Assembly: GCF_033449965.1 (NCBI RefSeq)
Contig: NZ_CP137761.1
Location: 744,001 to 808,000 of the forward strand
Reading direction: 5' to 3'
DNA from: Bacillus sp. T3
GTDB taxonomy: Bacteria > Bacillota > Bacilli > Bacillales > Cytobacillaceae
DNA length: 64,000 nucleotides
The translations under genes were made by a program, and so were the position numbers. Of this stretch, positions 53,318-63,045 are shown in pieces (within the stretch, counting starts at the first letter, position 1; the number at the start of each line of letters is the position of its first letter). The notes under the pieces are model-generated. The model ran no database searches, was not told the origin of the DNA, and saw only the letters and a list, made by a program, of their open reading frames with translations.

Positions 53318-54352
53318 ATGAAAAAATGGATAATAAGTATTGTTGTTATGATTGTCTTAATTGGTGGGGGTGCAGTGGCTTACAGCTACTATCATGATAA
53401 TACCGAGGAAAATAATACGCCACAAACACAAACGCAAACAGCTACGGCAGAAACAGGAACGATCGAGGTTACGGTGAGCGGAACCGGTAATATATCATCG
53501 ATCAATAAAGAAATGCTAACTTCTGAAGGAAATGCTACAGTAGATGAGGTTTTGGTAGCAGCTGGGGATACAGTAGCAGCCGGTGACGAACTGATTACCT
53601 TTGAAGACGATCAATTGGACCCTATTACAGCACCATTTGCAGGAGAAATTACGACCTTAAACGTTGAAGAAGATGGCACTGTTCAAATGGGTGCAGAATT
53701 AGTTGAAGTTACCGATTATAGCAATTTAGAAATGATTGTAAATATAGATGAATTAGACATTGATAAGGTTCAGGTTGGACAAACCGCTAATATCGATATA
53801 AGTGCTCTTCCTGACAGTGAATTTACTGGTACGGTTACAAGTGTTGCAAAAGAAGCAAACTCTGACTCTAGCAGTACCGTTGCCAAATATCAAGTCAATA
53901 TTACCATCAATGAACCAACAGGAATTAAGGTTGGAATGACAGCGGAAGCAACGATCACAACTGAAAAGAAAGAAAATATTGTCACAGTTCCAGTCGCAGC
54001 CGTGCAAAAGCAGGATGATGGATATTACGTTCTTGTTCCGTCAGATAACCAAACGACAGCTGAAACAACTGATCAAACTGATAATACTACAACAACTGAT
54101 GATAGCTCAACAACATCTATCCAGACAACAAAGCAAACAATTGAAATCGGTCTTCAAAATGCAACCGTTGTTGAAATTGTTAGTGGTCTTACGGAAGGAG
54201 ATACAGTCGTTCTTCCATCGTTAAACTCTGATAGTAGCAGTAATGGAAATCAAAATGGAAATAGCTTCTTCCCAACAGGTGACATGGGGCAAGGACCACA
54301 AGGTGGAATGCCACCAGGAGACCGTTCTAGCCAAGGAGGCGACGGTCAATGA
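53318..54352 (+). CDS. HlyD/MacA-type membrane-fusion (adaptor) protein
   Basis: A 344-residue exporter adaptor. One N-terminal membrane helix (WIISIVVMIVLIGGGAVAY) is followed by a Thr/Gln linker, a lipoyl/barrel-sandwich half (VDEVLVAAGDTVAAGDELITFED, then DPITAPFAGEITTLNVEEDGTV), a beta-barrel domain and a long Ser/Thr/Asn/Gly-rich tail ending GGMPPGDRSSQGGDGQ. AAAGGAAG precedes ATG 53318. It overlaps the ATPase gene by four bases; together with 55048 they form a MacAB-like exporter. Confidence 0.87.
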   Translation: MKKWIISIVVMIVLIGGGAVAYSYYHDNTEENNTPQTQTQTATAETGTIEVTVSGTGNISSINKEMLTSEGNATVDEVLVAAGDTVAAGDELITFEDDQLDPITAPFAGEITTLNVEEDGTVQMGAELVEVTDYSNLEMIVNIDELDIDKVQVGQTANIDISALPDSEFTGTVTSVAKEANSDSSSTVAKYQVNITINEPTGIKVGMTAEATITTEKKENIVTVPVAAVQKQDDGYYVLVPSDNQTTAETTDQTDNTTTTDDSSTTSIQTTKQTIEIGLQNATVVEIVSGLTEGDTVVLPSLNSDSSSNGNQNGNSFFPTGDMGQGPQGGMPPGDRSSQGGDGQ

Positions 54353-55051
54353 TGGAGGAGCAGCGAATCGTCGAAATAAAAAATTTAAAGAAATATTATA
54401 AAATGGGTGGTGAAACGTTAAAAGCATTGGATGATGTTAGTTTTTCGGTAAATAATGGGGATTTCATTGCCATTATTGGTCCATCTGGTTCAGGAAAGTC
54501 TACTCTTATGAACATGATTGGCTGCCTGGATATTCCGGATTTCCGGAGAATATCACCTGGATGGAAAAGATGTATACTCGTTAAAAAATAAACAGCTGGC
54601 GGATGTTCGTAACCAAAAGATTGGATTTATTTTTCAATCGTTTAATCTCTTGCCGAAGCAGACAGCATATGAAAATGTTGAATTGCCGCTTATCTATCGT
54701 GGACTCCATGCTAAAGAAAGAAAAGAAATTGTCATGGATGCTTTAAAGAAAGTAGGCTTAGAGGGTCGGGCCAATCATCGCCCGACTGAGCTTTCAGGTG
54801 GACAGCAGCAACGGGTAGCGATTGCCCGTGCGCTTGCTGGTAACCCTCCGATTTTGCTGGCGGACGAGCCCACTGGCGCTCTCGATAGTAAAACAGGTGC
54901 AGAAGTATTGAATTTAATGAAGGAATTAAATAAAGTGGGTCACACAATTATTTTGATTACCCATGATTTAGATATCGCAAAGCAAGCAAAAAAAGTAATT
55001 CACATCCATGATGGTCAAATTTTAGAAGGGAAGGAGGTTGTTTACCATTGA
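54349..55051 (+). CDS. MacB-type ABC transporter ATPase (frameshift)
   Basis: About 233 aa. Walker A is GPSGSGKSTL, the signature LSGGQQQRVAIARAL and Walker B ILLADEPTGALDS. It couples ATP to the FtsX-like permease encoded next. An extra T near 54540-54542, just upstream of a CCGG, breaks CLDIPDSGEYHLDGKDVYSL. Everything else is normal. Substrate unknown; relatives export peptides or antimicrobial compounds. Confidence 0.87.
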
Positions 55052-56223
55052 AATTTGGTCAAGCATTAAAAATTGCCTTTAAAAATATCCGCTCAAATAA
55101 ACTTCGCTCGATGTTAACGATGCTTGGAATTATTATTGGTATTTCAGCGGTTATCGCTCTTGTCTCGTTAGGCCAAGGTGCATCACAATCTGTTTCCGAC
55201 GATATTTCTGGGCTCGGTACGACCAAGGTTTCGATTAATTTGTCAGGCAACTCTGAGGAAGAAGTTGTGACATATGATGATTTAATGGATTTTGAGGACC
55301 TATCAGAGGTAGAAGCCGTTTCACCGACTACTTCAGGAAGTGGTACAGTTGCCAATGGTACCACAAGCTCAGACGACATTACCATTAAAGGGGTAACGCC
55401 TTCCTTTGAGAAAGTCGAAGAAACTTCAATGGAATCAGGCCGATTTCTCTTGGAAATTGATCAGGATAACCGTAATCAGGTGGTTGTATTAGGATCAAAT
55501 GTTGCAACAGAATTATTTGGATTTACGAATCCAATCGATAAAGAGGTTAAAATTGATGGGACAACCTTCATCGTTGTTGGCGTGCTTGCAGAAGAGGGTG
55601 ATGAGCTCCAAGGCTCTGTCGATGACCAAGTGTTGATTCCATTCACAACTGCTCAGCGCTTTTTGGGGCAGACCGTCGTGACTTCTGCTGATGTGTTAAT
55701 GAGCTCAGAAGATGCAGTTGATATAGGTATGGCTAAGATGGAACGGACTTTATATATCCAATTCGGTGGAGATGATACGAGTTACAGTGTTCGAAATCAA
55801 TCGGATATCGCAGAAGCATTAACGTCTGTTACGGATACAATGACAATGCTTCTAGCTGGAATCGCCGGGATATCGCTTATTGTTGGCGGAATTGGCATTA
55901 TGAATATCATGCTCGTTTCCGTGACAGAAAGAACGAGAGAGATTGGAATCCGGAAAGCAATTGGAGCGAAAAAGAAGGATATTCTTGGTCAGTTCTTAAT
56001 TGAATCGATTGTACTAAGCGGAATCGGTGGAATTCTCGGAGTGCTGATTGGTATTGGAAGTGCAGAAATTCTTTCAACGACGATGGATTATGCTGTGTCC
56101 ATCTCTTGGTGGGCAGTCGGAATAGCTGTTGGCTTCTCGGTCTTTATCGGTGTTGTTTTCGGAATCTTCCCTGCTAATAAGGCGGCAAATTTAAGCCCAT
56201 TGGAGGCGTTGAGATACCAATAA
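55048..56223 (+). CDS. MacB/FtsX-family ABC permease
   Basis: A 391-residue permease: an N-terminal membrane helix (SMLTMLGIIIGISAVIALVSLG), a large extracytoplasmic MacB_PCD domain, and three C-terminal helices including GGIGIMNIMLVSVTERTREIGIRKAIGA, which is diagnostic of FtsX/MacB. TTG 55048 follows AAGGAGG and overlaps the ATPase stop. Third gene of the exporter operon. Confidence 0.88.
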   Translation: MKFGQALKIAFKNIRSNKLRSMLTMLGIIIGISAVIALVSLGQGASQSVSDDISGLGTTKVSINLSGNSEEEVVTYDDLMDFEDLSEVEAVSPTTSGSGTVANGTTSSDDITIKGVTPSFEKVEETSMESGRFLLEIDQDNRNQVVVLGSNVATELFGFTNPIDKEVKIDGTTFIVVGVLAEEGDELQGSVDDQVLIPFTTAQRFLGQTVVTSADVLMSSEDAVDIGMAKMERTLYIQFGGDDTSYSVRNQSDIAEALTSVTDTMTMLLAGIAGISLIVGGIGIMNIMLVSVTERTREIGIRKAIGAKKKDILGQFLIESIVLSGIGGILGVLIGIGSAEILSTTMDYAVSISWWAVGIAVGFSVFIGVVFGIFPANKAANLSPLEALRYQ

Positions 56224-56224
56224 G

Positions 56225-56255
56225 AAAAGGCCTCTGAATATGGAGGCCTTTTCAA
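56225..56255 (+). terminator. Terminator after the exporter operon
   Basis: AAAAGGCCTC/GAGGCCTTTT stem with few following T. Confidence 0.65.
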
Positions 56256-56338
56256 CTACACAAACCTTTACGGAAAGAGAGGAAAACTCCTGTTTTTATT
56301 GTGATATAATGTTCGAAAAATAAACAGGTGGCATGGTG

Positions 56339-57019
56339 ATGAAAACAATCCTGATTGTTGAAGATGAAATGACGATATCGATGGTGTTAGCGGCTTATTT
56401 AGAGAAAGAGGGGTATTCTGTCCATCAAGCTTATGATGGACTTGAGGGAATTCAGCAGGTGGATGAAGTGCATCCAGCGCTCGTATTATTGGATGTGATG
56501 ATGCCGAACATGGATGGCTGGGGTGTTTTGGAAAAAATTCGTGAGAAAAGCTCTTGTCCGGTGATTATGTTAACGGCTTTATCGGATACAGACCAAAAAT
56601 TAAAGGGGTTTGGCGGAGGGGCAGATGATTATATTACGAAGCCGTTTGTAGCGGAGGAAGTTGTGGCTAGAGTCAATGCCGTATTAAGACGATCTCTGCA
56701 ATTACAAGAAAAAGAACAACTGAATCTTTATGGCTCGTTAAAAATAAACTTTTTAGCTCATCAGGTTTTGTTAAATGGGGTTGAAATCATTTTTACTCCG
56801 CGAGATCTTTCGTTATTCCTTTTTTTGGCCCAGCACCCAAACCAAACCTTTACAAGAGATCAGTTAATCGAGAATGTATGGGGGTATGATTATGATGGAA
56901 GCGATCGGGCAGTTGATTTAGCGATTAAGAGAATTCGTAAATTATTAAAGGGATGGGATCTGGCAGATGGAGAAATTAAAACGTTTCGTGGCTTGGGCTA
57001 CCAGTTTTATGTTTCCTAA
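56339..57019 (+). CDS. OmpR/PhoB-family response regulator
   Basis: A 226-residue regulator. The receiver has acidic EDE near the N-terminus, the phosphorylated Asp in VLLDVMMPNMDGWG and Lys in YITKPFVAEE. The C-terminal winged helix includes FTRDQLIENVWGYDYDGSDRAVDLAIKRIRKLL. ATG 56339 follows AGGTGG; ATG 56333 in the same frame is possible. A TATAAT-like -10 lies near 56305. Pairs with the kinase that follows. Confidence 0.9.
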   Translation: MKTILIVEDEMTISMVLAAYLEKEGYSVHQAYDGLEGIQQVDEVHPALVLLDVMMPNMDGWGVLEKIREKSSCPVIMLTALSDTDQKLKGFGGGADDYITKPFVAEEVVARVNAVLRRSLQLQEKEQLNLYGSLKINFLAHQVLLNGVEIIFTPRDLSLFLFLAQHPNQTFTRDQLIENVWGYDYDGSDRAVDLAIKRIRKLLKGWDLADGEIKTFRGLGYQFYVS

Positions 57020-58455
57020 GAAAACAAAAGAGAAGACTCCACTCCTCTATTATTGGACAAGACGGTATTTAATCACGTTAGTTAGCGGACTGTTGATTAT
57101 CGGGGTCGTATCCATTTTATGGATTCACCATAATACTGTGCAAAATAAATTAGAATTAACGAAAATGCTATCCCAAGAGCTCGCCGATCGAGTCATAAAT
57201 GACGAAGGGGAAATCATGGTTAACCAAAAGCTTCCCTTTATCCTTGAAGAACGGACCAAATTTTTAAATCCCGGCCAACCGATGCGTTTTTATATTAAAA
57301 ATAGTGACGGTGAAGTGATGTCCCCTGATGGGAAGGGCCCGGCTATGTTTGAGGATACAGCGATTGACATGGTTCATTCCCTCTCGCTTCCTTCCGAAGT
57401 AACAGTTGAAAAAATCGAAATGGATTCACAGCGAAAGGACTATGTGGTGATATCCCCCATCCTATATGAAAAAAAGGTGGTTGGAGCCGTCTATATTTTT
57501 CAGCCTGTTGATAAGCTAATCGATTTTAAACAGCAGGACTATTACTTAGTAGCGTTATTGCTAGGAAGCCTGGCGCTTTTAGGCTGGCTCGTTATTTATT
57601 TTCTATCAAAGAAGCTAGCAAAACCTGGTTCTTCGTGTTGCAGAAGCAGCAGAGGAAGTGATTAAGGGAAATTATGAGGTTGAATTGAACGATGATGTTC
57701 AGGAGAAGGAGCTCTATCAATTAATGAATTCCTTTAAGGGGATGACCACCCGATTAGAGCAGCTCGAAACGTTAAGAACACAATTATTAGCGGGTGTCAC
57801 TCATGAGCTTAAAACTCCTATCACTTCCGTAAGCGCACTTGTACAAGCGGTTAAGGATGATATCGTAAAAGGTGAGAAGCAAAAGGAATTTCTACAGATG
57901 GCATTGAAAGAATCACAACGATTGCAAAGCATGGTTGAGGATTTAATCAGTTTTAACACATTTAGTACGGGCTCCGTAAAAGTGGCAATGGAGAACATAA
58001 ACGTAACCAGAGTAATTAAGGAAATAGTCTATCAATGGGAAATTGTCCATCTTTCACAAACGAACCATGTGACCTTAAAGTTTATAACCAACCAAGACAG
58101 TATTTTAACCGTGGCAGATCCTTTGCGAACACAACAAATCCTCGTTAATTTACTAAACAATAGCTTACATGCAGTAAAAGGAAAAACAGACGGAGAAATA
58201 ACAGTATCCATTTATCAGGATAATCATTGGGTATCAATTGAAGTAGCGGATAATGGTTACGGAATATCAGTTGACGAGCAGCCAAATGTGTTTGAAAGAT
58301 TCTATCGCGGAAAAAATAAAAAACATGTAGAAAGAGGCCTAGGATTGGGCCTTCCCTATAGTCTCCTCTTAGCCAAAGCTCAAGGCGGGAATCTTTCATT
58401 AAAGGAAAGCTCGGAAAACGGCACCACCTTTCTACTGCAATTACCGAAACGGTAG
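57009..58455 (+). CDS. Sensor histidine kinase (frameshift)
   Basis: About 481 aa. Two membrane helices (LITLVSGLLIIGVVSILWI; YYLVALLLGSLALLGWLVIYF) bracket a 120-residue extracytoplasmic sensor. HAMP follows, then HisKA with VTHELKTPIT, and HATPase with LLNNSLHAVKG, VADNGYGI and GLGLGLPYSL. An extra T at 57626 (CCTGG, 57624-57628) breaks the HAMP; without it the sequence reads KLAKPVLRVAEAAEE. Start ATG 57009 overlaps the regulator gene; an in-frame ATG at 56967 lies deeper inside it. Confidence 0.88.
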
Positions 58456-58491
58456 CGCTTATAGAGGTACAGAAATAAATAATAAGTGTTC

Positions 58492-58526
58492 AATCCCCCA
58501 GCATAATTGCTTGGGGGTTATTTTTC
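58492..58526 (+). terminator. Terminator after the two-component system
   Basis: AATCCCCCA / TGGGGGTT arms followed by ATTTTT. Confidence 0.75.
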
Positions 58527-58637
58527 GTAATGTTATTAATTCTTTAGGAATTTGTTAATAGTTTGGACATAGTTTTTGCATAAAATCATTTCTATGAATG
58601 TTTGAATCTAAATTTATGAAGTTAGGAGAATGCTGGT

Positions 58638-59564
58638 TTGAAAAAAAGAGTCCCGTATATCAAATATGGTTTGGATCTGATCATGGGTATTACCTTTGCC
58701 TTATTTTACAATGACCGTGTGCTTGGAGGATTAGCGTTTCATGAAATTGCAGGTCTTGTTATTATCGGGGCTTTCTTAACTCATGTTTTACTGAATGGTA
58801 AATGGGTAAAGAATGTCACGCTAAAATTGTTAAATAAGAAGCTGCCATGGAAAACGAGATTTGGCTATTTATTAAATGTACTATTATTGATTACAATGAC
58901 AGCTATTATTGTAACAGGAATCATTATATCGAAGGTTGTATTCCCTAATCTCACAGTAGGTAACGAGCGTTGGATGCAAATGCTCCATATATCCGTTTCC
59001 TATATTACCCTTGTTTTAGTAGCTATCCATGTTGGCCTGCATTGGCAATGGGTCATGAATCTATCGAAAAAAATCGTTAAGGTAAAGGCTCTCCCAAATT
59101 GGTTCGATTACATCGTGAAAATATCCGTTGTTGCCTTGTTCTTGTTTGGTGCGTATGAAATTTACACAACAGGTTTTGGAACTAGATTAGTTTCTTCGGC
59201 AAACATCTTCTCTGGTTCTGAGCAAGGGCAATTTGAGGGTAAACCGGGAGAAGGCTTTACAAAAGGTCAGTTTAGCGAAAATGGCCAGCCGCCTGAAGGC
59301 TTTAATGGTCGTTCAAATAGGGATTTTGAAGGACAAACACCACCAAATTGGGATGAAAGCGGAGAGAAGCCAACTCGACCTGATGGAGATTTCCAAGGAA
59401 ATGGCGAAGGTCACGGTGGGATGAGAGGAGAAAAGGGTGGATTTGGAGCAAGTCCTAGTGCCTTAGGAGTGATTGCCACATACTTTGGTATCATGGCATT
59501 GTTTGTCATCCTCACTCATTATTTAGGGAAAATTAAGCTAAGAAGAAAAATTGAATTGGCTTAG
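58638..59564 (+). CDS. DUF4405 cytochrome b-like membrane protein, copy 2
   Basis: A 308-residue intact paralogue of the protein at 52106: FALFYNDRVLGGLAFHEIAGLVII, THVLLNGKWVKNVTLKLLN and AIHVGLHWQWVMN align closely. The polar outside segment is again rich in Gly, Pro, Asp and Glu (ENGQPPEGFNGRSNRDFEG; HGGMRGEKGG), and a last helix ends in KIKLRRK. TTG 58638 follows TTAGGAGA. Conserved His pairs suggest haem b binding; the tail may be a substrate-like or flavinylated-partner contact, which is inference. Confidence 0.78.
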   Translation: MKKRVPYIKYGLDLIMGITFALFYNDRVLGGLAFHEIAGLVIIGAFLTHVLLNGKWVKNVTLKLLNKKLPWKTRFGYLLNVLLLITMTAIIVTGIIISKVVFPNLTVGNERWMQMLHISVSYITLVLVAIHVGLHWQWVMNLSKKIVKVKALPNWFDYIVKISVVALFLFGAYEIYTTGFGTRLVSSANIFSGSEQGQFEGKPGEGFTKGQFSENGQPPEGFNGRSNRDFEGQTPPNWDESGEKPTRPDGDFQGNGEGHGGMRGEKGGFGASPSALGVIATYFGIMALFVILTHYLGKIKLRRKIELA

Positions 59565-59594
59565 AACGGCAAGTGCCACTTAAATTTTAAAGAC

Positions 59595-59636
59595 AAAAAA
59601 GTAGAGGGAAAGCGGATAGCCCCTCTACTTTTTTTA
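59595..59636 (+). terminator. Terminator after DUF4405 copy 2
   Basis: AAAAAAGTAGAGGG/CCCTCTACTTTTTTT stem; A/T runs on both sides could serve both strands. Confidence 0.85.
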
Positions 59637-59692
59637 AAACATAGTTTGTGGAAAAATCGTAAGGTAATCTTAATTAGAATATTTGTAATTTA

Positions 59693-59827
59693 CGGATAAG
59701 ATGGAATAATCCCCGGATAAAATCTAGAAATCTTCGGATAGAAGACCAGGATCCTCGGATTGAATCAGAAAATCTACGGATAGAAGTCAAAAATCCCCGG
59801 ATAAGGGGTTCAAAACGTAAGGATAAG
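59693..59827. repeat. Array 3: seven CGGATA repeats at 21 nt
   Basis: CGGAT cores start at 59693, 59714, 59735, 59756, 59777 and 59798, all spaced by 21; a seventh GGATAAG follows at 22. Each core is preceded by ATCC or ATCT, so ATCC-N2-GGAT forms a small dyad. On the minus strand the array lacks stops and reads as heptads such as SIRRFLD FIRGLFH. It begins six bases past the stop of the C39-like peptidase gene and is in that gene's frame. Confidence 0.9.
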
Positions 59828-59832
59828 GCACG

Positions 59833-60561
59833 TTATTCAATCACAATCGACTGTTTACCCATTTGTTCCCACGCTGAAATAAATGTGCCACGTTCGACCT
59901 TTTGATTTTTCACACCATACGGATTATTAATATAAATATTTTCCTTATCATAGCCGGTAATGACGACACTGTGCATACTATAGGTTACATCAACGGGACC
60001 TTGAGGAGTTTGCCAAGTCATAAAATCGGAAACAGGTGCAAACGTTTTGGTGGTGAGAATCCAAACAGGATTGCCTTTTGCTACCTCACTAAGCAGAACC
60101 TCAAATGGCTGTTGTGTTAAATCTGATGCTCGATCCCCAACATAGTTCTTTGCGAGATTGAAGAGGGGAACATGATTAACACCAAGACCAGGCCCGTCCT
60201 CCATATTTCCAACGAATCCAACATTTGGATTACCGTATTGACCAGAATTATATCTCAATGGAACACGGGGGATCTCCTCAGCTAATTGATTCTTCGAAAT
60301 TTGTATCCCTTTATAATTTAAAATCATCGCTAAGCTGGTTATCTCACAACCGCTCTTTAATCGGGGAGCATCCATTTGATTCAGGAGTGGAACATCCAGG
60401 ATAACGGTGTCAGCTAACGGTTTTGTTTCCTCCGATTCCTTTTTTTCTTTAGGAATTTTCGTATAATTATCATTATTCTCTGATAATACCAGTGTCGTAC
60501 TAAAATAGACGGTTGCACCCATAATCATTACCCCGAGTAGGAGCCGAAATAGTTTACCCAC
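59833..60561 (-). CDS. C39-like (papain-fold) peptidase family protein, exported
   Basis: A 242-residue protein with an N-terminal membrane anchor or signal (LFRLLLGVMIMGATVYFSTTLVL). The catalytic Cys lies in LKSGCEITSLAMILNYKG, the His in YSMHSVVITGYDKENIYINNPYG, followed by the Asn/Asp position. This matches the YvpB/C39-like family of exported cysteine peptidases. Substrate unknown. GGAGG lies before ATG 60561. Confidence 0.8.
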   Translation of the reverse strand: MGKLFRLLLGVMIMGATVYFSTTLVLSENNDNYTKIPKEKKESEETKPLADTVILDVPLLNQMDAPRLKSGCEITSLAMILNYKGIQISKNQLAEEIPRVPLRYNSGQYGNPNVGFVGNMEDGPGLGVNHVPLFNLAKNYVGDRASDLTQQPFEVLLSEVAKGNPVWILTTKTFAPVSDFMTWQTPQGPVDVTYSMHSVVITGYDKENIYINNPYGVKNQKVERGTFISAWEQMGKQSIVIE

Positions 60562-60654
60562 GTAAATTTCCTCCGTAAAACATCATTCTTTATTACCCTA
60601 TACCAATCTGATGTTATCTATATTTATGATTATATTATTATAGCAAAAGATCCC

Positions 60655-60693
60655 AAACAAAAAAGAGTCTCTTACATGAAGAGTCTCTTTTTG
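60655..60693 (-). terminator. Probable terminator after the azoreductase gene
   Basis: AAAAAGAG ... CTCTTTTT arms with A and T runs on both sides. Confidence 0.5.
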
Positions 60694-60773
60694 TATGCAT
60701 TCTATTAAATCACGATCGCCTGTTTTGCGGTTCACTTGTTGATTTTTTTCCTACACGGATGTTTACCAAAGGG

Positions 60774-61433
60774 TTACACAGTTAAAACAGCTTTAGCCAT
60801 TTGCGCTGCAGTTTCTCGAGCCTTCATCTTTGCCTGTTCAACAATTTCTTCAGCTTGTTTTGGGAAATAATCGAACCCCTCAGCAACAACTGTATCCAGC
60901 ACATCAATTCCTAAGAAACTTAAAGCAATCTTTAAATAGCGGTCGCCACACTCAAGCTCGGCCATCGGAGTATTTGTATATAATCCACCGCGTGTTTGAA
61001 TATGCACTGCCTTCTTCCCAGACAAAGCTCCCTTTGCACCGTTTGGAGTATAGTTAAAGGTCTTTCCTGACACAAATAAATTATCCAAATATTGCTTTAA
61101 AACAGGAGGTGAGCTTAAATTCCAAACTGGCGAAACGAATACATAGTAATCGTAGTCGACGAATTCGTCAGCCACATCGTGCATCGCTAAATATTTCGCT
61201 CTTTCTCCTTCTTCGAGCTCTTCAAGCTTATAACCATAGCCACCAATTTTTCCACGTGCAGAAACTAATTCAGCATCCATTTTCGGAATATCCGCTTCAA
61301 ATAAATCGATTTTCTTAATTTCCACATCTGGCTGTTCGACCCGAAAAGCCTCAAGAAAGGCTTCACCAATTTGCAGCCCCTTTGATTTACTTAAGCCTTT
61401 GGGATTCGCAGTAATATATAATAATTTCGCCAT
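60774..61433 (-). CDS. azoR: FMN-dependent NADH-azoreductase
   Basis: A 219-residue flavodoxin-like quinone/azo reductase. N-terminal ITANPKGLSKSKGLQIGEAFL binds FMN phosphate, VSPVWNLSSPPVLKQYLDNLF contacts the flavin, and QTRGGLYTNTP is the family signature. It reduces quinones and azo compounds with NADH, and B. subtilis paralogues respond to thiol-reactive stress. Confidence 0.88.
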   Translation of the reverse strand: MAKLLYITANPKGLSKSKGLQIGEAFLEAFRVEQPDVEIKKIDLFEADIPKMDAELVSARGKIGGYGYKLEELEEGERAKYLAMHDVADEFVDYDYYVFVSPVWNLSSPPVLKQYLDNLFVSGKTFNYTPNGAKGALSGKKAVHIQTRGGLYTNTPMAELECGDRYLKIALSFLGIDVLDTVVAEGFDYFPKQAEEIVEQAKMKARETAAQMAKAVLTV

Positions 61434-61581
61434 TTAGTCTCATTCCCATCATTATAATCTATCATTTATTATATAAAAATAATGATGGTCAATCGTTGAA
61501 CAAATCATGACATTCATGAACATTACGTGACCTGCTTTCAACATTGAAAAAGACATTGGTCCACAAATTAGCACAAAAAAA

Positions 61582-61742
61582 GGAGCTGACCACCGGGGTC
61601 AGCTCAAAAATAATAGAGAGGTTTTAAAAAAATAACTTAGAAAGTTTGTGACAATGGCCTTAAGGAATTACGTTTCCTTAAGAGGTGAAAATCGAGGTTC
61701 CTAAATTATCGATTTTCAGTAGAAGGTTTTTTCCGAACCTTC
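61582..61742. other. Cluster of four hairpins in a 556-base intergenic region
   Basis: GAGCTGACC/GGTCAGCTC at 61582-61604, then CCTTAAGGAA/TTCCTTAAG at about 61652-61682, TGAAAATCGA/TCGATTTTCA at about 61686-61720 and GAAGGTT/AACCTTC at about 61723-61742. The first resembles a terminator stem without a T run. The other three are adjacent and could form one structured RNA. No ORF is supported between 61434 and 61989. Confidence 0.4.
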
Positions 61743-61952
61743 ATATGTGAATAGAATTTTTAAAAAAGTGATTCAAGAAATTGCTTCAGGAATGTGTTAT
61801 TCCTTTTTCAATATCTTGTCTTTCCATGTCTTTATATTACTGTGTAGATTTGTAGAACTTATGAGGAACTTATGTGGAAGTTGTGAAGATTGTTGTTGAG
61901 ATGATCTTTGTATTGTCGATTACCGATTTAATCAACACAGCAAGCAAAATAA

Positions 61953-61982
61953 AGCAGGACCGTTCAAAGAACCGTCCTGCTA
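61953..61982 (-). terminator. Terminator of the lactonase gene
   Basis: Minus strand AGCAGGACGGTTC/GAACGGTCCTGCT stem followed by TTTATTTT. Confidence 0.8.
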
Positions 61983-61989
61983 CTCCATT

Positions 61990-63045
61990 TTAATAAGCTA
62001 AAAATTTCACACAAACAGGGTGACCAACAGTGATATCATTTTGAAGCAAGGTCAACTTACCTGTTTCTTGGTTTCGGGCAAATAGCACGATATTACTCGA
62101 TTCCTGATTTGAAGCGACAATGAATTTTTCACTTGGATCAAGGGAGAAATCGCGTGGCCAATCACCTTCTGTTGATACATGCTCCACAAAATTAACGAGA
62201 TTTGTTGCTTGGTCAATCTCAAACACCGCAATACTATTATGACCGCGATTTCCTACATACAAAAATCTACCGTCAGAAGAAAGCTGAATCGCACTTCCCT
62301 GATTATTCTCGGTAAAGCCAGCAGGCAAAGTTGAAATGGACTGAACCTGTGTAAAACGCCCCGTTTCACTTTCGTATTCTAACACAAGAACCTCTGAGCT
62401 AAATTCCGTCATCACATAGGCAAATTTCCCATTGTGATGGAAAGCTAAGTGTCTTGGACCACTTCCAGGGGCAACAGATAGCGCGCTAACCTCTGAAAGG
62501 GAACCATTGGTTAACTCGTATGTAAAAATTTTATCAATCCCTAATTCCACTGCGACAATATATTTTTCATCTGGTGTAAATCCAGCATAGTGGGTATGAG
62601 CTTTTTCCTGGCGTGGATCGGGACCAGAGCCTTCATGCTGAGCAATCGCTCCATTGCTATGAATTTCTCCATTCACCCTATCAAGTGAATACGCTTCAAG
62701 CGTACCTTTATGATAATTGGTGCTAAGCACCGTTTGGTTTTTGCTATCAACGTTAACATGGCAAGGAGGTGAGCCTTCTGCAAGCACATGATTTAGTGGG
62801 TGTAGCTCGCCGTTTTCTTTATTAAGTGAAAAAGCAGCAAGTCCTCCTAATTCATTTATTTTTCCAACTGAATAAAGATATTGATTATCCTTGGAAATCG
62901 TAAGGTAGGTCGGATTTTCAAGCTTTGCCGCCACTTTAACCTCTGTGATTTTTTGGAGATTAGTATCTAATAAAAATGAATAGATTCCTTCACTTTCACC
63001 TTTTGTGTAGGTGCCGATATATCCTCTGAAAATTGTTTGCTCCAT
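61990..63045 (-). CDS. Lactonase-family beta-propeller protein (6-phosphogluconolactonase type)
   Basis: A 351-residue seven-bladed beta-propeller of the Lactonase/YkgB family. Repeated blades show YLYSVGKIN, YIVAVELGIDKIFTYE, GPRHLAFHHNGKFAYVMTE and GRFLYVGNRGHNSIAVFEI; the GPRHLAFH and FLYVGNRGHNSI blocks are typical. Related enzymes hydrolyse 6-phosphogluconolactone in the oxidative pentose phosphate pathway. AGGAGG lies before ATG 63045. Confidence 0.85.
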   Translation of the reverse strand: MEQTIFRGYIGTYTKGESEGIYSFLLDTNLQKITEVKVAAKLENPTYLTISKDNQYLYSVGKINELGGLAAFSLNKENGELHPLNHVLAEGSPPCHVNVDSKNQTVLSTNYHKGTLEAYSLDRVNGEIHSNGAIAQHEGSGPDPRQEKAHTHYAGFTPDEKYIVAVELGIDKIFTYELTNGSLSEVSALSVAPGSGPRHLAFHHNGKFAYVMTEFSSEVLVLEYESETGRFTQVQSISTLPAGFTENNQGSAIQLSSDGRFLYVGNRGHNSIAVFEIDQATNLVNFVEHVSTEGDWPRDFSLDPSEKFIVASNQESSNIVLFARNQETGKLTLLQNDITVGHPVCVKFLAY

